Positions 14,547 to 23,533 of a stretch of DNA of 64,000 nucleotides are shown in pieces. The position numbers and the translations under genes are program-made. The first letter of the stretch is position 1. Each line of letters starts with the position of its first letter. The notes beneath the pieces are model-generated. The model saw only the letters and a program-made list of their open reading frames with translations. It was not told where the DNA came from and did no database searches. Source of the DNA: Candidatus Poribacteria bacterium (GTDB lineage Bacteria > Poribacteria > WGA-4E > WGA-3G); assembly GCA_026706025.1 (NCBI GenBank), contig JAPOZO010000076.1, positions 29,602 to 93,601 on the forward strand. Direction: 5' to 3'.

Positions 14547-15922
14547 ATACCCTCCATACTACCTGTTTGTTTTCTTCCTTTCGTCCATGCGATAACGGCG
14601 GATCCCAACACGGCAAAGCCGAAGAGCGTAAACGGCATCTGCCAGAGCAGAAAACTCATGTGTATATGGATGTATGAGTGCGCCTTGAAGATTATAAACC
14701 ACGATAAAGGTGCCAGGATTGAGAACCACGTTGTACAGATTAAGGCGATATAATGAGGGCGTCGGTCTGCCTGACTACGCCACAACAGCAGCGCAGACAT
14801 CGCTATAAAGAGAACAATTAGATAATAATAGCGGACTTTCAATAGGAAGTTAGAGACAAATGAATTTGCTTGAGAAAAATAGTTGTTAAGATCAAAGAAA
14901 ACACCGTTCATGTAAGTAATGACCACACTTAATGTACCCGCGTTCAGACTGGCAGCATATACGGGTGGAAAATCTTCCGCTTCTCCATACGTGCGCTTTC
15001 CAAAAGACCAGACTATATGCTCAACGCCATCCATAAACCCATCTTTGGCAGCACCGATCTGGAAACATAACATGATGAAACTCAAAAAAATTGCTACGCC
15101 TGATCCGAGTCCGGCTGCAAGCGTCCATTTCACACATTGGCGACCGCTCCACTTATCAAGGATAACATAATAGACGAAGGGCACCATCATCATGACCAAC
15201 GTAGTCGTAATATACTCATAGCCGTTGATGAAACACTTAATAGAAACTGCAATGAAAATAACAATTCCAAACCTGATGAGTTGTCGGTCCAATGTTTCTC
15301 TGTAGCGTTTAAGGAAGTACATGACGACAATCATCGGTAGGTAGAATGCCCATAGACTCCACCAAAGATTTTTACCAAAGACCGTCAACCATTGAGACAA
15401 CACAGCCGAACCTATAACGAATGGCGCAACCCATCCACCAAATTCTTCATAGAACCAGCCTATGGGCACCGTCAATGCGATTGCTGAAAGTAAGGCTGTT
15501 AGCACATAGAACAACTTTAATTTCCTTTCAGGCGATAGCGGAATAAGTCTATCCAATAGACTAAAAATCATCCCTTGCCCGGCAGGTTGTGAATTGTACG
15601 TTGAAAATTTTTCAAAGGAGAGCTTGTAAAGATAAGCAGTATATTGGGGACCGAGCTCTGTTGAAGGTATCCATTCCGCGTCAGTACTTTTTGCTGTACC
15701 CCAACCATTCAGACCACCCGCTGAGAAGATACCATCTTGGCGAGATTTGACCATCCTTCCCATGATATGCGCTTCGGTGTCTTTCTGATGTGTCGCAAAC
15801 CAATTCTGATCAGCAACTCGCCATGTGTTAGAGAAAAACCCGAAAAATAGGAGTCCGATTGAGATCGTCCAAATGGACATCTTTCTTATAAGTGCTGGTT
15901 GGCTGAGATGTTTAAGTCGCAT
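14543..15922 (-). CDS. Polytopic membrane protein, glycosyltransferase-like (GT-C type topology)
   Basis: A 459-residue protein from the ATG at 15922, supported by GGGGGAG about 10 bases upstream; a longer frame reaching 16051 would overlap the neighbouring gene's end. About ten transmembrane segments are visible. A large loop between TM1 and TM2 contains WFATHQKDTEAHIMGRMVKS, an acidic/aromatic first loop as in GT-C lipid-linked glycosyltransferases. No hallmark motif proves activity. It overlaps the next gene by four bases. An envelope glycan role is an inference from topology alone. Confidence 0.6.
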   Translation of the reverse strand: MRLKHLSQPALIRKMSIWTISIGLLFFGFFSNTWRVADQNWFATHQKDTEAHIMGRMVKSRQDGIFSAGGLNGWGTAKSTDAEWIPSTELGPQYTAYLYKLSFEKFSTYNSQPAGQGMIFSLLDRLIPLSPERKLKLFYVLTALLSAIALTVPIGWFYEEFGGWVAPFVIGSAVLSQWLTVFGKNLWWSLWAFYLPMIVVMYFLKRYRETLDRQLIRFGIVIFIAVSIKCFINGYEYITTTLVMMMVPFVYYVILDKWSGRQCVKWTLAAGLGSGVAIFLSFIMLCFQIGAAKDGFMDGVEHIVWSFGKRTYGEAEDFPPVYAASLNAGTLSVVITYMNGVFFDLNNYFSQANSFVSNFLLKVRYYYLIVLFIAMSALLLWRSQADRRPHYIALICTTWFSILAPLSWFIIFKAHSYIHIHMSFLLWQMPFTLFGFAVLGSAVIAWTKGRKQTGSMEGI

Positions 15923-15959
15923 ATTGACAGACTCCCCCTGCTTTAGCGAGCGGAATATG

Positions 15960-16856
15960 TTAGAGTATCCGCCCTTTTTTTGGCACTTGCGAGTTCGGAT
16001 ACCATCGGGAATCGGAAGGCGGTGCCGGTTCAGGCGGTTGCATGGAAGCAAACGTATCTAACTTCGGGCGGATCTCGGCTTCCCAAATCCCCTCCACATC
16101 ATCAAACGTCAGTGGTGTGTGATTCGACACTTCTGCCTCATAAGCCGTTAGTAACTCCCGCGTCTTTTCGCCAAAATGCGCCACAATATCTGCCACCATC
16201 TGTTCCCCAACGCGGCGGCTGGAGGACGCGTTGAAAGACCCCATTGCGAAATCAGGTGCGCGTGTATCATCCGTCGGCATCCGCGACATATCCACACAAT
16301 CTGGTGCCACCGCCCAAAGCACGGACGTTTCACCACGGCCTGCGTGTCCACCCAATCCTTTACCGTCCTCAAAACGCTCGATATCCGCACCGATGCTCAT
16401 CGTCGAATACATCCGAACCCCGACGTGTGCCTGCATGATTTCGATCACCACCGGTACGTCTAACCGATGTGGACCCGAATGCCCTGAAAACAGGATCGCG
16501 CCCTGAAAACCCAACGCATCAACTGCTCGAATGTGGTAGCAGATATTCTTCAGAAACATCCAAGGCGATATCGCTGTTAGCCACGGTCGTTCTTGATTTA
16601 CTTGGTTGTGTCCCCATGAACCGTAGCCGCCAATCTCATGGCAGTGCCAATAAAACGGCGGTGCGACAATCCCACCGTGTGCTTGTGCCGCCTGACACGA
16701 GCATTCGTGTGCCCGAATCGCATCCATCCCAACTGCATTGTGCCAACCGTGTGGTTCGCACAACCCATAAGGTAGATACACCATCGGACACGCCTCGAAC
16801 GCCGCTTCTAACTCATCTGGGAACATCCGTTCCCATCGCACCTCATTCTGTCTCAT
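15960..16856 (-). CDS. Creatininase-family metal-dependent amidohydrolase
   Basis: A 298-residue protein with the creatininase signature LPYGLCEPHGWHNAVGMDAI. Predicted metal ligands are E34, H36, D45, H126 (FSGHSGPH) and E176 (HAGRGETSVLW). Family members hydrolyse cyclic amides or act in cofactor maturation (for example MftE), so the substrate here stays open. AGGA precedes the ATG. The gene lies 17 bases after the double-PhyH gene and 37 bases before the membrane-protein gene, in one apparent operon. Confidence 0.9.
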   Translation of the reverse strand: MRQNEVRWERMFPDELEAAFEACPMVYLPYGLCEPHGWHNAVGMDAIRAHECSCQAAQAHGGIVAPPFYWHCHEIGGYGSWGHNQVNQERPWLTAISPWMFLKNICYHIRAVDALGFQGAILFSGHSGPHRLDVPVVIEIMQAHVGVRMYSTMSIGADIERFEDGKGLGGHAGRGETSVLWAVAPDCVDMSRMPTDDTRAPDFAMGSFNASSSRRVGEQMVADIVAHFGEKTRELLTAYEAEVSNHTPLTFDDVEGIWEAEIRPKLDTFASMQPPEPAPPSDSRWYPNSQVPKKGRIL

Positions 16857-16873
16857 ACGATATCCTGTTCCGA

Positions 16874-18616
16874 TTATTCGCGTTTTTCACCGGGTTTGCG
16901 CCGATGCTTTGATGCATAACTATCGCCTTCTGGATCGTACGAAACGGACACCTGTCCATCTTCGACAACCAGCCGCGGTACAGTCCGGTGGCGACCATCC
17001 CGTTCGGGTCCCCGCATGACAGCGAATTGTTCCTCGGTCATATCTTCAACCATATCGCCCCACCGGTCTTTCGGATCAATCACACCACCGCCCCAATTGA
17101 CATTTTTCGACTGATACTTAATCAGTACCCCGCGTCTGGGGATTGGATTCTTCCACGCTAAGGCACCGTGTGTGCAACCGCCGTCCATAAAGAAGAGCAC
17201 ATCCCCGGCTTTCATAACAGGTTGTACGACCAAACCCATGGTATCATCACACGTCCGAATCCCGCGTGGCATGGCGTACTGCGTCTTGTGAGATCCGGGC
17301 ACACATGCGAAACCACCCTGTCCCGGCTCAACATCGCGTAATTGCCATGTAATGGTGACCGTCTCAGCATAACTGCGTCCGTTCTTAAAAGCATAACCGC
17401 GTGATGGGGTCATCGGCTCATTTCCATCGTGCAGCGAGTGTCCCGATGTACCTTGAACGGCGCAGAATACGGTCGCGCCCCCCATGCGATAGCCACTACC
17501 GCCCATCCAATTCATTCGCCCTACTACAGCAGGATGCGCTATCATGCGTCGAAATGGCGCATTATAGGGGGCAGGTAGGTCTAACAAACCCGGCAGGAGT
17601 GGACGACCTGTTCCCGCTTGGCTTATCGACCCGCGAGCTAATTCCTCGCCTACGACGATGCGATCTTGGAATTTATCCACTGCTTCATTTGCCTCTGCCA
17701 ACCACTGTTCGTCCATCAAGCCACGCACCACCAGATACCCGTTCAGATCCCAAAAATAAAATTCTTTCTCATCAATTCCAGAATCTGGATCGCGGGTGTA
17801 AATTGATGGATGAATGACCGAGGCATCTTCCTCCACCCACGTCTTTTCACCATCCGTATTCACCACGGGTGGTGGGCTTGAACCCTTGTACCCAGGGGTA
17901 TACATGACCGCCTTTTGCACAGGTGTTGCTTCGTCCGCCCATCCCGGCAAAGATTCGGTTTCTGAGTAAGGTCCAACTGGATTAGACTGAATCGCTGCAC
18001 GCGCGGCATACCAATAGCTCAACAATCTTTTCGGCTCGTTTTTCCACGGGCGAACGCCTTGGAGCGTGGGCACCGCGACCAAAAATAGATCGCCTGCCTT
18101 GAGTGCCGGTTGTATCACCAACCCCATATCATCGACACCGGTCGCCAAGTCGTGCGGCGTTTCGACATTGCTCTTGTGGCTTGCCTGAACAACAACAAAT
18201 CCACCGTCGCCTTCTGCGACATCGTCCAATGCCCAAACCGCTTTTACGCCTTGACAACGCCGTTGACCGTTTTGTTGGCGATATGCCAAGGACGGGTTTC
18301 TCGGTTCATCGCCACCGACAAGTGTTGTGCCTACCTCACCTTCCGGATTTCCTAACAACTGTGGGGCTTGGTCGAGTCGGAAGCCGTGTCCCACAATCTG
18401 GTTCAAATACCAGACCAATGTCGGATGTACCAGTAGGTCGCGGAACAATTCACGGTGTGAACTGTCTCCGCCTAACAGCATCGCACTCTCTTCAACTGCG
18501 TCCAATGCCTCGTTGAGTGCTGCCACCTCTTCTTGACTGAGAACATCCGGAATGTGTAGATAGCCCGCGACATCAAAAGCATAATTCTCTTCATTCGTCA
18601 TTAGTTCGTTAGCCAT
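16874..18616 (-). CDS. Tandem PhyH-domain protein, N-terminal domain apparently inactive
   Basis: A 580-residue protein of two homologous PhyH domains (about 10-235 and 270-520). The C-terminal domain keeps SGHSLHDGNEP, VPGSHK and a distal histidine in GGCTHGALAW. At the equivalent places the N-terminal domain has TTLVGGDEP and PTLQGVRPW, so both the metal-binding histidine and the distal histidine are replaced (by Val and Gln). The N-terminal half is probably structural or substrate-binding. The tail is charged (KHRRKPGEKRE). First gene of a four-gene operon, with a TTGACA/GATAAT promoter upstream. Confidence 0.88.
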   Translation of the reverse strand: MANELMTNEENYAFDVAGYLHIPDVLSQEEVAALNEALDAVEESAMLLGGDSSHRELFRDLLVHPTLVWYLNQIVGHGFRLDQAPQLLGNPEGEVGTTLVGGDEPRNPSLAYRQQNGQRRCQGVKAVWALDDVAEGDGGFVVVQASHKSNVETPHDLATGVDDMGLVIQPALKAGDLFLVAVPTLQGVRPWKNEPKRLLSYWYAARAAIQSNPVGPYSETESLPGWADEATPVQKAVMYTPGYKGSSPPPVVNTDGEKTWVEEDASVIHPSIYTRDPDSGIDEKEFYFWDLNGYLVVRGLMDEQWLAEANEAVDKFQDRIVVGEELARGSISQAGTGRPLLPGLLDLPAPYNAPFRRMIAHPAVVGRMNWMGGSGYRMGGATVFCAVQGTSGHSLHDGNEPMTPSRGYAFKNGRSYAETVTITWQLRDVEPGQGGFACVPGSHKTQYAMPRGIRTCDDTMGLVVQPVMKAGDVLFFMDGGCTHGALAWKNPIPRRGVLIKYQSKNVNWGGGVIDPKDRWGDMVEDMTEEQFAVMRGPERDGRHRTVPRLVVEDGQVSVSYDPEGDSYASKHRRKPGEKRE

Positions 18617-18673
18617 CTGTTCCTCCTGTTTATGGGTCTATGATCAGAATTGGTTTCGTTATTCGATAGAATC

Positions 18674-18702
18674 ATTATCACGTAACTCTCCCGTTTTGTC
18701 AA
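18674..18702 (-). promoter_or_regulatory. Predicted sigma70 promoter of the double-PhyH operon
   Basis: Minus-strand TTGACA (18702-18697) and GATAAT (18679-18674) have a 17-base spacer. Confidence 0.65.
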
Positions 18703-18741
18703 ATAGAAGATGGGAGCAACCAACCCTTGGTGAGATTGTGA

Positions 18742-20169
18742 CTACAAACACCATTCGTAAGGACCAGGGCCTGTCCGGCGAATCATTTCACTGATTTGCT
18801 GGTGCATCTGTACGATCCGGTTCTGATGTTCGGGATGATTGACAACGTTCTGCATTTCGCCCGGGTCTGTCTTTAGGTCGTACAATTCATCAATGTCGAA
18901 GCGGTTACGAACATATTTCCAATTACCATCTTTTACCATCACACACGCTGCCAGTTCTTCTGGTTCGTCGGCGTTGTGATAGATGGCATTGAGGCTGGCG
19001 ATTTCAGCGAAGATCGGTTGATGTTCCGGTTCTTGCCCGTTCAAAATCGCCGCCGCAACGGACCGCCCATCAATTGGCGTTTCTGGAGCCTGATCCGCGA
19101 AACTCAACAAGGTCGGCATCAGATCCACACCTGCCAGAGGTGTCGTGACGCGAATACCGGACGGCAAATGGTTCTGCCATGAAAGTAGACATGGCACCCG
19201 TACCGAACCTTCATACATCAGACACTTCTCCGTAAAGCCGTGGTCGCCGAGCAACTCACCGTGATCACTCATAAAGGCGACAACCGTATTTGTTCCCTCA
19301 AGCGCATTCAGCAGGCGTCCAACTTGGTTATCAATATGGGTGATGAGGGCGTAATAGTAGGTCATCATTCTGCGAAATTCAGCGTCAGTGACCGTTGGAG
19401 GGATGCGAAATTTTCCTCGTTTTTGAAATTCGGGTTTCCCATTGAGCGCATCTCGCAACGAGGGGGATAACGGCATCTCTTCTTCGCGATAGTGTGCTGG
19501 TAGGTCTGGTGGCACTAAGATGCGCGGGTGTGGATCTTTGATACTGGCAAATAGGAAAAACGGGACATCAGCATCTTGTTGCTGAATGAATTCGAGTGAA
19601 CGGTCAATTGTCCAAGTTGTGCGTTGTTGTCGAGGGTCTGTAATCGTCCCAAATTCCAAGATATTTCCGTACTGTGTCATTCCGGGTGCCTTCGAGCGAT
19701 ATAGGTTTTCAACCTCTTCCGTTTCAAAATAATCAAACAGCGGATCTGGGTGGTCTCCAAGATAACGGTAGGTACACCAGAAATCGGAAAATCCGTGTTG
19801 TGGGCGATGATCGTCCCCCAAATGCCACGGACCCACGATACCACAACGATAGCCAGCAGATTTGAGTACATCCCCGATAGTGGTCCGGTCATGCGGCAAG
19901 TAACCGCCAAACTCGCCCATTCTTTTCGGCCCATAATTCCGCAGTTGTCCGTGGGCATGTGGATAGAGTCCAGTCAACCAACTTGCGCGTGCCGGTGAAC
20001 AGACCGGCGATGCACAGTAAGCGTTTTCAAAGCAGACCCCGCTCGCCGCCAGCCGATCCAGATGGGGCGTTTGAACGACTCGGCTACCAGCGAATCCAGC
20101 GGCATCCCACCGCATCTGATCACACATAATGAGTACGATATTGGGTCGAGATGTCGTCGTGCTATTCAC
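18742..20169 (-). CDS. Sulfatase (alkaline phosphatase superfamily)
   Basis: A 475-residue type-I sulfatase. Cys57 in CSPARASWLTGLYPH is the residue converted to formylglycine. Metal ligands are seen in NIVLIMCDQMRWD near the N-terminus and in FMSDHGELLGDHG. The C-terminal part (NWKYVRNRFDIDELYDLKTD) is typical. No signal peptide is visible, so the enzyme is predicted cytoplasmic unless exported by another route. It is divergent from a second sulfatase at 20285-21652 and probably hydrolyses a sulfated sugar. Substrate cannot be told. Confidence 0.95.
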   Translation of the reverse strand: MNSTTTSRPNIVLIMCDQMRWDAAGFAGSRVVQTPHLDRLAASGVCFENAYCASPVCSPARASWLTGLYPHAHGQLRNYGPKRMGEFGGYLPHDRTTIGDVLKSAGYRCGIVGPWHLGDDHRPQHGFSDFWCTYRYLGDHPDPLFDYFETEEVENLYRSKAPGMTQYGNILEFGTITDPRQQRTTWTIDRSLEFIQQQDADVPFFLFASIKDPHPRILVPPDLPAHYREEEMPLSPSLRDALNGKPEFQKRGKFRIPPTVTDAEFRRMMTYYYALITHIDNQVGRLLNALEGTNTVVAFMSDHGELLGDHGFTEKCLMYEGSVRVPCLLSWQNHLPSGIRVTTPLAGVDLMPTLLSFADQAPETPIDGRSVAAAILNGQEPEHQPIFAEIASLNAIYHNADEPEELAACVMVKDGNWKYVRNRFDIDELYDLKTDPGEMQNVVNHPEHQNRIVQMHQQISEMIRRTGPGPYEWCL

Positions 20170-20221
20170 TTTGGTTAAACCCCCAGGTCCGGGTTGTATT
20201 TTTTACCAACAATGTGGTAGC

Positions 20222-20250
20222 ATTATACTATATTTCGATATCCAAACCAA
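20222..20250 (-). promoter_or_regulatory. Predicted sigma70 promoter of the minus-strand sulfatase
   Basis: Minus-strand TTGGTT (20250-20245) and TATAAT (20227-20222) with a 17-base spacer, 52 bases before the start codon. Confidence 0.6.
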
Positions 20251-20284
20251 GAGAAAAAGAGGTTGAGGCTCCAGCCCAAGATCC

Positions 20285-21652
20285 ATGAATATCGTTTTTC
20301 TATTTTCAGATGAACACGCCGGTGCTGTGATGGGGAATAGCGGGCACCCAGTTGTCCAGACACCGCATCTTGACCGCCTCTCGGAACAGAGTTACACCTT
20401 CGACAACGCCTATTGCAATTATCCAATCTGTACGCCTTCACGCCTGTCCATGCTCACCGGACGCTATCCGCATCAGATTGAGGCGTGGGATTTAGGGGCA
20501 ATTTTGGATCGACAGCACCAGACATGGGGCGATTATTTAACAGAGGCGGATTATGAGACCGTATTGTGCGGACGGACGCATTTCAACGGAACTGACCGCC
20601 TTCTCGGTTTTTCGGATCGTTTACTTGATGACCTGCCTCGGTGGAGGCACACAACCGGTCGTCCACCACGGCGTACAGCGGACGCGCGTCGGGGTTCCAA
20701 TTCGCATGTCGCCGAATGCGGACCGGGAGATCACGAACACACGAGATATGACCGAAACGTCACAGACTTGGCAGTTGATTTCCTTCGTGAAAAGGCGGCA
20801 TCACCAGATGACAAACCGTTCCTGCTCTATTGTGGATTCATGCATCCACACTTTCCACTGATTGCACCACCAGAATTTTATTCACGGTACGATCCAGACA
20901 CCCTTGAACTACCTGCTACGTGGAACGAACCGCTTGAATCTCAGCATCCCATCATCCAACACCACCGTTGGGCGTGGCGGAACGACATTCCACCACCCGA
21001 AGCCGTTGTACGGTGTGCGTTAGCCTCCTATTACGCGCTTGTTTCGTCTCTTGATACCCAGATTGGTCGAATACTTGAGGCAATTGATACATCGCTATTA
21101 CGCGAGGATACGGTTGTCATCTATACCAGCGATCACGGCGAGATGGCAGGACACCACGGCATTTGGCAAAAGCAGTGTTTTTACGAACCGGCGGTGAAAG
21201 TGCCATTAATGCTACGCCTACCTTCCGGTGGGATCAGTCGCGTGGCACAAAACGTTTCTCTGGTAGATATCTTGCCGACTTTACTGGAACTTGCTGATTT
21301 GGAAACACCGTCCGATTTACCGGGTAACAGTCTGCTGGAGATAGCCCAACACGAAGCAAACGAAGTAACGCGGACTGTATTCTCAGAATACCATCACATG
21401 GGTATGCTTAACGCCGGTTTCATGCTCAAGGATGGAGATTACAAATTGTGCCATTACGTCGGGAGCGAACCCCAAGTGTTTAATGTAAAAGTTGATCCGT
21501 TGGAAAACGAAGATTTGGCACCAAAGCCTGAATATGCGGCAAGACGTAGTGAAATGGAAGCTGCCCTGCGTGCGATTGTCGATCCAGAGTTAGCAGATGC
21601 GCTGGCAAAAGAGAATCAAAGAATGCGTGGATCGAAAGGTAGAGACACCTAA
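20285..21652 (+). CDS. Sulfatase (alkaline phosphatase superfamily)
   Basis: A 455-residue sulfatase with the modification motif CTPSRLSMLTGRYPH (Cys49) and metal-site segments NIVFLFSDEHAG and YTSDHGEMAGHHG. No signal peptide is seen. It is clearly diverged from its neighbour on the other strand, so the two probably act on different substrates or positions. No recognisable formylglycine-generating enzyme with catalytic cysteines is in this window; the SUMF1-fold gene at 38168 lacks them. The ATG lies close to the divergent promoter region and has only a weak purine-rich site upstream. Confidence 0.95.
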   Translation: MNIVFLFSDEHAGAVMGNSGHPVVQTPHLDRLSEQSYTFDNAYCNYPICTPSRLSMLTGRYPHQIEAWDLGAILDRQHQTWGDYLTEADYETVLCGRTHFNGTDRLLGFSDRLLDDLPRWRHTTGRPPRRTADARRGSNSHVAECGPGDHEHTRYDRNVTDLAVDFLREKAASPDDKPFLLYCGFMHPHFPLIAPPEFYSRYDPDTLELPATWNEPLESQHPIIQHHRWAWRNDIPPPEAVVRCALASYYALVSSLDTQIGRILEAIDTSLLREDTVVIYTSDHGEMAGHHGIWQKQCFYEPAVKVPLMLRLPSGGISRVAQNVSLVDILPTLLELADLETPSDLPGNSLLEIAQHEANEVTRTVFSEYHHMGMLNAGFMLKDGDYKLCHYVGSEPQVFNVKVDPLENEDLAPKPEYAARRSEMEAALRAIVDPELADALAKENQRMRGSKGRDT

Positions 21653-21660
21653 TTATTGGA

Positions 21661-21688
21661 TTCGCCGAGGCACAGGCACCTCGGCGAA
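21661..21688. terminator. Hairpin between convergent genes
   Basis: A perfect 10-bp stem TTCGCCGAGG/CCTCGGCGAA with an 8-base loop lies between the ends of the plus-strand sulfatase and the minus-strand MBL-cupin gene. No U-tract follows. Confidence 0.5.
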
Positions 21689-21704
21689 CAGAGGAATTCA
21701 CCCA

Positions 21705-22766
21705 TTAAACTTCGCCATCCCAATAACTCAGACTTGGGTCTTTACGGTAAATCTTCCCAACAACATAAGGTAGTACTTTATTGGAATCAGGATACTCGCT
21801 GACATCATGCGGTGTGGTAGTTCCCAAAATAAAGAACACAACCGGAGCATCGGTGTTGTTCACGAACTTATGTGCCCCGACTGTGCCGGGCGGAAATGCG
21901 ATGAAATCGCCTTCCGTTACTTCCACATCACCGCGTGGTGTTTTAAGTGTGCAGCTCCCTTTCATCACATAGCACATCTCCTCGCCGAAGTTGTGAAAAT
22001 GCATCGGAAAACTCATCTTGCCGGGTTGGAGACGGATGACACGATACCCCAAATTCTTGCCACCAATGAGCGGGTCAATGTCTTTATCCTCAAAATCGTA
22101 AGGGTGTGGCGCGTTTTTATACTGCCACTCAATTTCGTCAATATGAATGCAGTTGATATAGATATCGCGCCGTGCTTGTAGGCAATCAACGAGGTATTGG
22201 CGGGCATCTTTAAAGATGGAGTGCCCATCACCGACGAGAATCGTATTGAAGCGGAGTGCCAAGATTTTACGCAATTCGAGTGCTGCTTTCGGTGGATCGC
22301 TCAGTTTGCTATCGGCGAGTAAAGTCAATGCACCCATCGGTTCACCGACCACAAGATCTCCGAACAGGACGGTCTGTTTCTCTGGAAAGTAGAGTGCGAT
22401 TTCACCGGGACTTTTCCCGTGGCTGAGATGAATGGCATGCAAGCCCGGCACAATCGCCTCACGGTCTTGAACCGTTCGGGTCGGTGTGATATTCAACGCG
22501 GCGGCATCCGCTTCATGCACAATCACGTCAGCACCCGTCCATTCCTGAAAGGTAGCAGCTTCGCGTTCGTGATCGGCATTCGTCAGCACAATTGACTTCG
22601 CGCCACCGAGTGCTGTTAAGTGTTCCTTATCGGCATCGGACATCGGGACAGGATCTATCAGAATATTTCCGTCCGGACGCACCCACAAGTGTCCGTTAAA
22701 ATCTATCTGCCGTTCTGGACTAAAGACCCCCCAACTGTATATATCTTCAAAAATCAAACGTTTCAT
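21705..22766 (-). CDS. Metallo-beta-lactamase-fold / cupin fusion protein
   Basis: A 353-residue two-domain protein. Residues about 20-210 have the metallo-beta-lactamase layout (NILIDPVPMSD, LTNADHEREAATF, HLSHGKSPGEIALYF, VLFGDLVVG, LVGDGHSIF), but the usual HxHxDH motif is degraded to NADHERE. Residues about 245-330 are a cupin with FPMHFHNFGEEMCYVMKG, which supplies the typical His/His/Glu metal site. The cupin may be the active part, with the first domain acting in binding. No signal peptide. It lies 25 bases downstream of the lipoprotein gene. Function unknown. Confidence 0.85.
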   Translation of the reverse strand: MKRLIFEDIYSWGVFSPERQIDFNGHLWVRPDGNILIDPVPMSDADKEHLTALGGAKSIVLTNADHEREAATFQEWTGADVIVHEADAAALNITPTRTVQDREAIVPGLHAIHLSHGKSPGEIALYFPEKQTVLFGDLVVGEPMGALTLLADSKLSDPPKAALELRKILALRFNTILVGDGHSIFKDARQYLVDCLQARRDIYINCIHIDEIEWQYKNAPHPYDFEDKDIDPLIGGKNLGYRVIRLQPGKMSFPMHFHNFGEEMCYVMKGSCTLKTPRGDVEVTEGDFIAFPPGTVGAHKFVNNTDAPVVFFILGTTTPHDVSEYPDSNKVLPYVVGKIYRKDPSLSYWDGEV

Positions 22767-22791
22767 TCTTGTTTACCCCTTATGCTGTCTA

Positions 22792-23334
22792 CTATGGGAT
22801 GGCTTTGGCTTTCTCCTTTGAGACGAATCCGTAGACCTCAAATTCATGTATAAAGGCTCTACCTAACTTTATTTGCGGTACAACTTCGCCACGCCTCGGA
22901 TCATACTGATTGGGTCCCTTTTCATCATCGGTGGTACCGCTGATATAGATGCGGATTGCATCCGTCACAACAGCACTGAAGCGCATTTTAATGACCGGAC
23001 TTTCATTGTTCTGAATCTGCATAATTGCACGCCAACGCCCTTCGCCTTCCAATTTCTCGTATATCATGGCGTTTATAATATTCGTGCCGTTGATGGTAAT
23101 CCGATGAATCGCCTTTTGCGTAGGCAAGTTTAGGTGAATCCACCGCCCATCGGCGTAGCCTCTTGTCTTCACATCACCGTCTATCATTTCCGGTGCCGTA
23201 CAGGTGACCCCTTCTGTAACGGCGTAGTTGTAAAGTTCCTGCGGTTCAATCAACATCTGCAGCACCTTAGATTGGCATCCGCAAAAGAGGGCAGCGGCGC
23301 AGAGTAATAGAAAAATCAAAATATAGTGTCGCAT
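22792..23334 (-). CDS. Lipoprotein with discoidin-like domain
   Basis: A 180-residue protein with a hydrophobic leader and lipobox-like FCGC (Cys20). The mature part (MIDGDVKTRGYADGRWIHLN, KAIHRITINGTNI, RIYISGTTDD) resembles the F5/8 type C (discoidin) jelly roll, which binds carbohydrates or surfaces. It probably sits on the cell envelope. It precedes the MBL-cupin gene on the same strand by 25 bases. The domain call is by pattern only. Confidence 0.65.
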   Translation of the reverse strand: MRHYILIFLLLCAAALFCGCQSKVLQMLIEPQELYNYAVTEGVTCTAPEMIDGDVKTRGYADGRWIHLNLPTQKAIHRITINGTNIINAMIYEKLEGEGRWRAIMQIQNNESPVIKMRFSAVVTDAIRIYISGTTDDEKGPNQYDPRRGEVVPQIKLGRAFIHEFEVYGFVSKEKAKAIP

Positions 23335-23418
23335 CTTTTCCTCCGCAGTTTATTCCATTTTTACCAGATATTATAGCGCATTTCCGTTTTTCTATAAACC
23401 CGAATTTTGCGAAAAGCA

Positions 23419-23447
23419 TTGTTTTAAATCCACGACTGAGATATAAT
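23419..23447 (+). promoter_or_regulatory. Predicted sigma70 promoter of the 23534 oxidoreductase gene
   Basis: TTGTTT and a perfect TATAAT with a 17-base spacer, 86 bases before the ATG. Confidence 0.68.
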
Positions 23448-23533
23448 GCGATAGAAATGGGTTTTGAAGTTACACCTACAATCGCGCGGTATGCCCCGCG
23501 TCTATTAAATCAGGTTTCAGACAGGAGAAAATT

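Noticed and set aside
15974..15993. TTGGCACTTGC near the end of the creatininase gene, resembling a sigma54 promoter
   Set aside because: The GG and GC elements have the wrong spacing, and it lies inside a coding region.
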